From Bacillota bacterium (GTDB lineage: Bacteria; Bacillota; Clostridia; Lachnospirales; Lachnospiraceae): DNA of 17,468 bases. The notes beneath the pieces were generated by a model. That model had not been told where the DNA came from. It ran no database searches and saw only the letters and a list, made by a program, of their open reading frames with translations. The number at the start of each line of letters is the position of its first letter. Positions within the stretch are counted from its first letter, which is position 1. Location: the NCBI GenBank assembly GCA_023439505.1, contig JAEXNR010000008.1, forward strand, positions 1-17,468. Reading direction: 5' to 3'. Made by a program: the position numbers and the translations under genes. Below are positions 1 to 5,326 of the stretch, piece by piece.

Positions 1-49
1 GGTTGACGGTATTGAAATGATATGAAATAAGTATGGAATAAAAACGGAA

Positions 50-79
50 TTTACACGTTATTTTACCCTGTGGTATTAT
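50..79 (+). promoter_or_regulatory. Sigma-A-type promoter of the candidate small RNA
   Basis: TTTACA at 50-55 and TATTAT at 74-79 are separated by 18 nt. The start predicted about 7 nt downstream (near 86) falls at the first base of the GGAAG stem of the downstream hairpin series. This coincidence makes the promoter more believable than its sequence alone would. Bases 1-49 are AT-rich and show nothing else I can name. Confidence 0.5.
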
Positions 80-85
80 TATGGT

Positions 86-208
86 GGAAGGTTGCAAGAA
101 AACTTCCTCCTCGGCTGTCTGGTGTTAATACCGGCAGCCGATTTCCCTCACTCCCCCTGAGGGTTCTCCTATTGATAAAGGCATTTGGCTTCGGCTGGGT
201 GCCTTTTT
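86..208 (+). ncRNA. Candidate structured small RNA of about 120 nt
   Basis: No convincing ORF lies here, but four hairpins follow each other. Hairpin 1 pairs GGAAG (86-90) with CTTCC (103-107). Hairpin 2 pairs CGGCTG (112-117) with CAGCCG (135-140) and continues inward through GGT/ACC. Hairpin 3 pairs CCCTCA (145-150) with TGAGGG (158-163) around a C-rich loop. Hairpin 4 is the intrinsic terminator at 177-208. A promoter sits at the right distance upstream. The RNA is much richer in GC than its flanks, as expected of a folded RNA in an AT-rich genome. I do not recognise a known RNA family. It could be an sRNA, an antitermination-type RNA acting on the late genes, or an untranslated leader that always terminates. 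Confidence 0.5.
177..208 (+). terminator. Intrinsic terminator with UUCG tetraloop
   Basis: AAAGGCATTTGGC (177-189) pairs with GCTGGGTGCCTTT (194-206), including several G-U pairs, around a TTCG loop, and ends in a T-run. It closes the candidate small RNA and isolates it from the membrane gene promoter that follows. Confidence 0.85.
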
Positions 209-228
209 AAGAAATTTTGCTAAATATA

Positions 229-256
229 TTGAAATAATGGTAAAAAGTGGTATAAT
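229..256 (+). promoter_or_regulatory. Promoter of the two membrane protein genes
   Basis: TTGAAA (229-234) and a consensus TATAAT (251-256) are 16 nt apart. Transcription would begin near 263, before the ATG at 291. This argues against the upstream in-frame ATG at 237, which lies inside the promoter. Confidence 0.6.
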
Positions 257-290
257 ACATATACAAATACTAGTAAAGGGTATTATACAA

Positions 291-737
291 ATGAAATTAA
301 TTAGATTTATATACGTTCTAATAAGTGTTGTAATTATATCAATGGTACCTGAATCTACTGGTGCATTTGGTATATCAACATTTATATTTGGATTTGGAAT
401 GGTCTATGATTATGCACAGGCAGTATATGGGAATAATAAACACAAAGAATATCGTATTGGAGCAATTGTTGCTTTTATCGGATTAGGTATAAGTATAGTA
501 TTAGCTATATTTGGAATAATGGTACTAATAGGTTGTTTTAATCTAGTGTCAATTAACGGGTCTAAGATTGTTAAAGTGTGTATTCAAAATGATCCTAGTA
601 ACTTCACATATTTTAATTTTAGCTTAAGTTATTCAGCGTTTGCTAGGATATTATTAGCTTTTCCATTTTTGGCGGGAATTGAAGGCTTTTTTGTTTATAA
701 AAGATTAAATCAGATAGAAGAAGTTCAGACAGCTTGA
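291..737 (+). CDS. Unknown multi-pass membrane protein (148 aa), moron-like
   Basis: I do not recognise the family. The product is strongly hydrophobic with about four membrane segments: roughly residues 3-19, 26-45, 56-83 and 119-140. A short polar stretch (KHKEYR) separates segments 2 and 3, and a polar loop of about 30 residues separates segments 3 and 4. The C-terminal tail is short and charged. ATG 291 is chosen because AAAGGG lies 10 nt upstream and the promoter lies at 229-256. The gene has its own promoter, sits between a terminated small RNA and the packaging genes, and has markedly low GC (about 27% in the stretch I counted). These are typical signs of a moron expressed independently of the late genes. 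By analogy with other small phage membrane proteins it might act in superinfection exclusion or lysogenic conversion, but nothing in the sequence proves this. Confidence 0.75.
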   Translation: MKLIRFIYVLISVVIISMVPESTGAFGISTFIFGFGMVYDYAQAVYGNNKHKEYRIGAIVAFIGLGISIVLAIFGIMVLIGCFNLVSINGSKIVKVCIQNDPSNFTYFNFSLSYSAFARILLAFPFLAGIEGFFVYKRLNQIEEVQTA

Positions 738-751
738 ATGGAGATGATATT

Positions 752-1243
752 ATGAACATTTATATTTATATTTTATTTGCAATTTTATCAATCATATTTG
801 GATTAATAATAGGGTGTTGTCTTAGATTGTTAGACGAAGGAATATCTATAAGGATGGCTCCAACTGTATTTGTAATAATATATTGGTATTCTTTTGGATT
901 TGTTGGTTTTGTAAATAAAAATAAAGATATTTTTATTGAAACGTTAGCAAATTCAGAGGTGGAAAAAGGAACAGAGAATAGAAAAGAAATTATAAATAAG
1001 AGAATAAGCGAGTTAGAAGAAGCGTGGAGTAAAAAATATCTTAGATATTTGAGAGGTCTGATGATTAAGAATTTTATTTATAATTATGATCCCTTATTAA
1101 AAATTATCTTGAACACTACCAAGGATATATCTAGTAGACGTGACAAGTATAGGTATGGAAATACGATAAAGCATTTCAGTTTTGCTGATACAGCCATTAA
1201 AAGTAAGGCATTTATGAATAATATGAGTCATTATTGTAATTAA
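752..1243 (+). CDS. Unknown membrane-anchored protein (163 aa)
   Basis: I do not recognise the family. The N-terminus has two membrane segments (about residues 3-24 and 36-54). A charged, helix-prone soluble part of about 105 residues follows, with Lys/Glu-rich stretches near residues 65-95. ATG 752 is chosen over a TTG at 734 because GGAG at 740-743 sits 8 nt upstream. The gene begins 14 nt after the preceding membrane protein, so the two probably form one operon, and it shares the same AT-rich base use. A membrane hairpin with a cytosolic domain, paired with a multi-pass partner, would suit a two-component membrane system, but this is inference. No terminator of its own was found after the stop codon. 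Confidence 0.75.
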   Translation: MNIYIYILFAILSIIFGLIIGCCLRLLDEGISIRMAPTVFVIIYWYSFGFVGFVNKNKDIFIETLANSEVEKGTENRKEIINKRISELEEAWSKKYLRYLRGLMIKNFIYNYDPLLKIILNTTKDISSRRDKYRYGNTIKHFSFADTAIKSKAFMNNMSHYCN

Positions 1244-1399
1244 TTATCATTAGTGAAAATATTATAAGATAATTCAAGACTTCCAAGAGCGGAGGTTGGC
1301 GTCTGGATTAGTTTTGGGCACCATAATTCAATATAGATAATAAATATAACAATAAGATAAAATGTGCACAAATAAATCATATATCGGTATAAATTTTTG
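1244..1399. other. AT-rich intergenic stretch holding a GC-rich element between direct repeats
   Basis: Most of this stretch is AT-rich and featureless. The exception is 1278-1322, which is clearly GC-richer and is bracketed by two identical 9-bp repeats, ATAATTCAA at 1269-1277 and 1323-1331. Inside it GAC/GTC (1278-1280 and 1301-1303) and CCAA/TTGG (1283-1286 and 1296-1299) can form a hairpin. No ORF was found. Confidence 0.5.
1269..1331. repeat. 9-bp direct repeats flanking a 45-bp GC-rich segment
   Basis: ATAATTCAA occurs at 1269-1277 and again at 1323-1331. The repeats are AT-rich, so chance is possible. They exactly border the compositional change, as a target-site duplication or short recombination footprint would. 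Confidence 0.35.
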
Positions 1400-1429
1400 T
1401 TGACAATGTATATAAATCAGTACTATAAT
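1400..1429 (+). promoter_or_regulatory. Consensus promoter of the small hydrophobic peptide
   Basis: A perfect TTGACA (1400-1405) and a perfect TATAAT (1424-1429) are separated by 18 nt. This is the best match to a vegetative Gram-positive promoter that I saw in the window. Transcription should begin near 1436 and stop at the terminator at 1594-1619, giving an RNA of roughly 180 nt. Confidence 0.75.
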
Positions 1430-1461
1430 AAAGAAAATTGAATATGAAAGGGAATGTTGCT

Positions 1462-1548
1462 ATGGTTTTCATAGACCTGATTATTGCAACTATCATTATT
1501 TTATATATTATTAGACAAAATAATGGTCGTGGCAAAGGAAGTCAATAG
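1462..1548 (+). CDS. 28-aa single-span membrane peptide, possible type I toxin
   Basis: The ORF encodes one hydrophobic helix (about residues 2-17, rich in Ile and Leu with one Asp at position 5), then a short basic, polar tail containing RQNNGRGKGSQ. AAAGGGA (1447-1453) lies 8 nt before the ATG. The gene is a complete monocistronic unit with a consensus promoter 33 nt upstream and its own terminator downstream. Size, layout and strong dedicated promoter match the membrane peptides of type I toxin-antitoxin systems found in Gram-positive prophages and plasmids (Fst, TxpA and BsrG types). I cannot match it to a named family. It could instead be a small regulatory or holin-like peptide. No antitoxin RNA is certain; a weak reverse-strand promoter candidate is discussed in the findings. 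Confidence 0.55.
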   Translation: MVFIDLIIATIIILYIIRQNNGRGKGSQ

Positions 1549-1554
1549 ACTTCC
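1537..1554 (+). other. Perfect hairpin over the stop codon of the small peptide
   Basis: GGAAGTC (1537-1543) and GACTTCC (1548-1554) form a 7-bp perfect stem with an AATA loop. The TAG stop codon (1546-1548) lies in the loop and the base of the second arm. No T-run follows, so it is not a terminator. It may be a stability or RNA-pairing element. Confidence 0.5.
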
Positions 1555-1593
1555 ATGGTCTTTGAATAAATAAATACAACAACTCCATTTGAG

Positions 1594-1619
1594 AGGAACT
1601 CTTAATCGGGTTCCTTTTT
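1594..1619 (+). terminator. Intrinsic terminator before the terminase genes
   Basis: AGGAACTC (1594-1601) pairs with GGGTTCCT (1608-1615, one G-U) around a 6-nt loop, followed by a run of five T. It closes the small peptide transcript and separates the accessory region from the packaging genes. Confidence 0.75.
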
Positions 1620-1655
1620 CATACCCCAAAACAACGCGACTGAGAGGTGATACTG

Positions 1656-2225
1656 ATGGCATTAACTGATAAACAGAAACTATTTGCAGACGAATATTTA
1701 ATCGACCTTAATGCCACCAGAGCATATAAGGCGGTCTATAAAAATTGTAAGAGTGATGAAGCCGCAGCTGCAGCTGGCGCAAGAATGTTAAGAAATGTTA
1801 AGGTTGCCGAATATATCGAGCAGCGCATGAAGGACCGTGAACGCCGTACCGAGATCACTCAGGATAAGGTAATAAATGAGCTTGCTGCTATAGCCTTCTC
1901 CAATGGAGCTGACTTCGCTCAGGTTGTAGATGAGCCCATGATAGTTGAGGGACGTTATGTTCCGGATCCTGATACCGGTAAGTTGAGGACATGGGAAACT
2001 GTCAAGATCACTCCTACCGATCAGCTGCCGGACGATAAGAAGAAGGCGATTGCCGGTATAAAGATGGGCAAGAATGGGATAGAGGTGGCAACCTGCGACA
2101 AGGTTCGTGCGTTGGAGCTTCTGGGGCGGCACCTGGGAATGTTTAAGGATAAGATTGAGATTTCTGGACTAAGTGAAGAAAAAAGTAAACTCGACAGTTT
2201 GATTGCTCAGATGCGGGGTGGTTAA
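1656..2225 (+). CDS. terS: Terminase small subunit (Terminase_2-like)
   Basis: This is the DNA-recognition subunit of the packaging motor. It binds the phage genome end or pac/cos site and hands it to the large subunit. The N-terminus (LTDKQKLFADEYLIDLNATRAY..., residues 3-55) is the characteristic helix-turn-helix region of this family. It includes the Ala-rich helix and the LRNVKVAEYI segment that precedes the central oligomerisation part. At 189 aa it has normal length. ATG 1656 is chosen over an in-frame GTG at 1647 because the GAGAGGTGA ribosome binding site covers the GTG. It lies directly upstream of the large subunit with 2 nt between stop and next start, so the two are probably translationally coupled. 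Confidence 0.93.
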   Translation: MALTDKQKLFADEYLIDLNATRAYKAVYKNCKSDEAAAAAGARMLRNVKVAEYIEQRMKDRERRTEITQDKVINELAAIAFSNGADFAQVVDEPMIVEGRYVPDPDTGKLRTWETVKITPTDQLPDDKKKAIAGIKMGKNGIEVATCDKVRALELLGRHLGMFKDKIEISGLSEEKSKLDSLIAQMRGG

Positions 2226-2227
2226 CC

Positions 2228-3625
2228 TTGAGTCAAGAGAAGCTGATCCTGTCTGATAAATATAAAGCATTTATAAAACACTCAGCTCCGGTGGAGTTCC
2301 TTGAAGGTACCACGGCTGCAGGTAAGACCACAGTCGGGATATTCAAATTTATGCTTCTGGTTGCGGAAAGTAAAAAGAAATACCACATCATAGCAGCCAA
2401 GGATACCGGTACCGCTGAAAAGAACATCATTAATAAAAATTTGGGCATTATAGATGACTTTGGAATCCTTACAGAATACAATGGTAACGGTACAAAAGAT
2501 GAGAAAATCCCACATGTTTTATACCATACCAGTAACGGTGATAAAATAGTCTATGTCATGGGCTACGGGGATAAAAAGAAGTGGCAGAAAGCACTTGGCG
2601 GACAATATGGATGCTTATACATAGATGAAATAAATACAGCTGACATTGACTTCGCTAGAGAGGCAATGATGCGTGCTGACTATACTATGGGAACGCTCAA
2701 CCCAGATGATCCAAGTCTTCCAGTGTATAAAGAATACATCAACTGCAGCCGACCATTACCAGAGTACAAAGCTGATGCTCCGGAAGAAATTAATAATATG
2801 CTTACAGAAGAACCAAAACCCGGTTGGGTCCATTGGTTCTTTTCTTTTAAGCATAATTGGGGGTTAAGCAAGGAAAAGATCGACCAAATTATTTTGACTG
2901 TTCCAAAAGGAACTAAGCTATGGAAGAATAAGATCCAGGGATTAAGAGGCCGTGCTACCGGTCTGATCTTCCCAAACTTCACAAGAGAAAAGAATGTAAT
3001 AAGCAAAGAGCAGCTGCATAAGTGGATGAATGATCCTAATAAACCACTTAAGTTTGAACACTTTACAGTTGGTGTTGATACATCATACAGCCAGGAGAGC
3101 CCTGACACATTTGCCTTCATATTCGAGGGAATAACTAAGTGTGGAAAATGTATTGTGCTGGACGAAGAGGTATATAATAACCGGGATCTTCAGATACCAC
3201 TTGCCCCTTCTGACATTGTGCCACGGCTTATAGCATTCCTGGAACGCAATCGAAAGGAATGGGGATTTGCCAGGGACGTATTCATTGATAATGCAGATCA
3301 GGCAACGATTACCGAATGTCTCAAGTATAAACGAACTCATCCTTGCTTATATAACTTCCTGAATGCGTATAAAAAGATTACTATCATAGACCGTATCCAT
3401 TTGCAGCTTGGTTGGATTAACTGCAATGGTATGGTCAATTATTTTGTCCTTGATCATTGTGTGCATCATATCCAGGAGCACGAAGTATACAGCTGGAAGG
3501 ATGACAAATATGAACCTGAAGATAAAAATGATCATACGATCAATGCGGCCCAATATGGTTGGATACCATTTAAAACAAAGATAGGAGGAATGCAGAATGA
3601 AACCAGTAAAAACCGAAACCACTAA
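2228..3625 (+). CDS. terL: Terminase large subunit (packaging ATPase and nuclease)
   Basis: The protein drives DNA into the procapsid and cuts the concatemer. Walker A is GTTAAGKT at residues 27-34, and Walker B GCLYIDE is at 128-134 with catalytic Glu134. The C-terminal RNase H-like nuclease shows its acidic residues at Asp284 (GVDTS), Asp354 (FIDNAD) and Asp435 (NDHTINAAQYG). At 465 aa both domains are intact. The start is a TTG: there is no upstream in-frame ATG, the next Met lies after Walker A, and GGGGTGG stands 7 nt before the TTG. The 3' end overlaps the next gene by 29 nt. The sequence looks like the PBSX/SPP1-type terminases of Bacillota phages. Confidence 0.95.
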   Translation: MSQEKLILSDKYKAFIKHSAPVEFLEGTTAAGKTTVGIFKFMLLVAESKKKYHIIAAKDTGTAEKNIINKNLGIIDDFGILTEYNGNGTKDEKIPHVLYHTSNGDKIVYVMGYGDKKKWQKALGGQYGCLYIDEINTADIDFAREAMMRADYTMGTLNPDDPSLPVYKEYINCSRPLPEYKADAPEEINNMLTEEPKPGWVHWFFSFKHNWGLSKEKIDQIILTVPKGTKLWKNKIQGLRGRATGLIFPNFTREKNVISKEQLHKWMNDPNKPLKFEHFTVGVDTSYSQESPDTFAFIFEGITKCGKCIVLDEEVYNNRDLQIPLAPSDIVPRLIAFLERNRKEWGFARDVFIDNADQATITECLKYKRTHPCLYNFLNAYKKITIIDRIHLQLGWINCNGMVNYFVLDHCVHHIQEHEVYSWKDDKYEPEDKNDHTINAAQYGWIPFKTKIGGMQNETSKNRNH

Positions 3626-3845
3626 TTGTATAATGAGGGGAAATGCTCCGGATGTCATGGATCTGCCAGTTACCAAGTATGTGACAGATGATGGAATCCC
3701 GGCTATGCAGAGTTGCTTCGAGCTATCCAAAGAGGAAATGCAGGAAGTAATCCGAACAGGCAGGATATATTTTTCGCTATATGGAAATACTCATCCACCT
3801 ATCTGCCTAAGTACTATGCCTTTCGTCGAGGAGGTAAGTAGTTAA
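3597..3845 (+). CDS. Small conserved-looking protein between terminase and portal
   Basis: The 82-aa product has no signal peptide or membrane segment. The C-terminal half (FELSKEEMQEVIRTGRIYFSLYGNTHPPICLS) looks like a short helix followed by a beta element with a Pro-Pro turn. Phages of this type often carry such short proteins between TerL and portal. No function is established that I can name. The start is set by AGGAGG 8 nt upstream. The gene overlaps the end of terL by 29 nt and its TAA overlaps the portal ATG by one base, so it is embedded in a tightly coupled packaging operon. Confidence 0.8.
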   Translation: MKPVKTETTNCIMRGNAPDVMDLPVTKYVTDDGIPAMQSCFELSKEEMQEVIRTGRIYFSLYGNTHPPICLSTMPFVEEVSS

Positions 3846-5326
3846 TGGGATGGATCCGTAATATGTTAATAAAACTACTTAAAATAACACCTGCTGTGGA
3901 TAAAAAGATTACAATTAAGGAGCCACTTAGTTTTCAGGCTAACGTGCTAAAAAATCAGATATGGTACAGGGGAGATCCGTCAGAGATTGAACAGTTCCTC
4001 AAACAGGCTGCCATTGATGATGTTTCCAAAGCAAGATTCTGGGCATCCGTTCCGCAAGACCGTGTCAGAAAAATACACAGTGGTATTGTACAGATCGTAA
4101 TTGATCGATTAAAGGATATTGTCGTCGCTGATCTGGATGATATCGGCTTCGGGGAAGAAGGCGAATTAACTCCAATTAAGGATATTTGGAAGACGATAGC
4201 GGAGGAAAATGATTTCGAAGAGGTTTTAAGCCAGGGAATACAGGGTGCTCTTGCCTCCGGAGATGGAGCATTCAAGATCTCGGTGGATGAAGTAAGTCAG
4301 TACCCGATCATAGAATTTTATGAGGCTGACAGCGTAGACTTCGTTAATAGGAGGGGAAGAGTACAGGAAATATTATTCTATACCACTTATACAAGGGAAA
4401 GTAAGGACTACCGGCTTCAGGAGACTTACGGGAAAGGATATGTGAGATATAAATTGTTCTCTGAAGACGGGAAAGAGGTTGCGCTGAGTACGTTAGATGA
4501 AACAGCGGCTCTTGTTGATGTAACATTCCCCGGTGATTTTATTATGGCTGTACCGCTTAGGATATTTTCATCAAGCAAATGGAAGGGCAGAGGAAAGGCA
4601 CTCTTTGATAGTAAAACGGATGATATCGATGCACTCGATGAGGTTATCAGTCAATGGCTGGATGCGGTCAGATCTGGAAGGGTGAAGAGATATATTCCCG
4701 AAGATTTGATTCCGAGAAATCCGGAAAACGGGGCTCTTCTTGATCCCAATCCTTTTGATAATCAGTTTGTAAAGATCGGATCCTCACTTGCAGAGGACAA
4801 GAAAAACCAAATTGATGTATCGCAGCCTACAATTTCATACGAAGCCTATGTCGGATCATATGCAGGATGGCTTGATATTGTGCTGCAGGGAATTATCAGT
4901 CCTGCTACATTGGGCATTGATCTTAAAAAGACAGATAATTCAGAGAGTCAGCGAGAAAAGGAAAAGGTTACTCTTTATACCAGGGGTCAGATTGTTAATG
5001 CTATGAACAAGACAATTCCGCAGGTTGCGGTAGCCACGATGAGAACGTATGATACCATGCAACTCAGGTCTCCTGGTGAATATAAGGCTTCTGCCAAGTT
5101 TGGTGAATATGCAGCTCCTGGCTTTGACATAGTGGTTGAGACTGTGGGGAAAGCTAAGTCATATGGTGTTATGAGCACTGAAAAATGTGTTGATGAAATG
5201 TATGGCGATACAATGACAGATAAGGAGAAGGCTGAAGAGGTTGCTCGAATAAAAGCTGAAAACAGTATGAGCACAGAGGAACCTCTGATCAATGCAGATG
5301 ATCCGGATGGTGATTCTGATGAATGA
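3845..5326 (+). CDS. Portal protein (SPP1 gp6-like)
   Basis: This is the dodecameric portal through which DNA enters and leaves the head, and the docking point for terminase and the connector. Length (493 aa) and gene position match the SPP1 gp6/Phage_prot_Gp6 family. Recognisable regions are the N-terminal wing (QIWYRGDPSEIEQFL), the SGDGAFKI strand near residue 138, the DSKTDDIDALDEVISQW stem helix, the GIISPATLG segment and the acidic C-terminal tail ending in DDPDGDSDE. A GAGGAGGT ribosome binding site lies 10 nt upstream of the ATG. The 3' end overlaps the MuF gene by 8 nt, a coupling common for portal and MuF proteins, which are assembled together into the procapsid. Confidence 0.92.
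   Translation: MGWIRNMLIKLLKITPAVDKKITIKEPLSFQANVLKNQIWYRGDPSEIEQFLKQAAIDDVSKARFWASVPQDRVRKIHSGIVQIVIDRLKDIVVADLDDIGFGEEGELTPIKDIWKTIAEENDFEEVLSQGIQGALASGDGAFKISVDEVSQYPIIEFYEADSVDFVNRRGRVQEILFYTTYTRESKDYRLQETYGKGYVRYKLFSEDGKEVALSTLDETAALVDVTFPGDFIMAVPLRIFSSSKWKGRGKALFDSKTDDIDALDEVISQWLDAVRSGRVKRYIPEDLIPRNPENGALLDPNPFDNQFVKIGSSLAEDKKNQIDVSQPTISYEAYVGSYAGWLDIVLQGIISPATLGIDLKKTDNSESQREKEKVTLYTRGQIVNAMNKTIPQVAVATMRTYDTMQLRSPGEYKASAKFGEYAAPGFDIVVETVGKAKSYGVMSTEKCVDEMYGDTMTDKEKAEEVARIKAENSMSTEEPLINADDPDGDSDE

Noticed and set aside
237..290. Upstream ATG start at 237 for the first membrane protein
   Set aside because: The ATG at 237 lies within the TTGAAA/TATAAT promoter and has no ribosome binding site, while ATG 291 has AAAGGG at suitable distance and begins a typical membrane segment.
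1278..1322. GC-rich element read as a tRNA fragment or phage attachment site, since it ends in GGGCACC
   Set aside because: No cloverleaf arms can be formed, there is no T-arm consensus, and no integrase gene is in the window.
1788..2132. Reverse-strand ORF of 114 aa inside the small terminase gene
   Set aside because: It is a shadow of a well-supported gene, has no ribosome binding site and no recognisable protein character. The same applies to the other reverse-strand ORFs.
5292..5318. Earlier ATG for the MuF gene
   Set aside because: It would add nine residues (MQMIRMVIL) inside the portal reading frame; the ATG at 5319 has GGTGAT in front and gives the N-terminus usual for this family.
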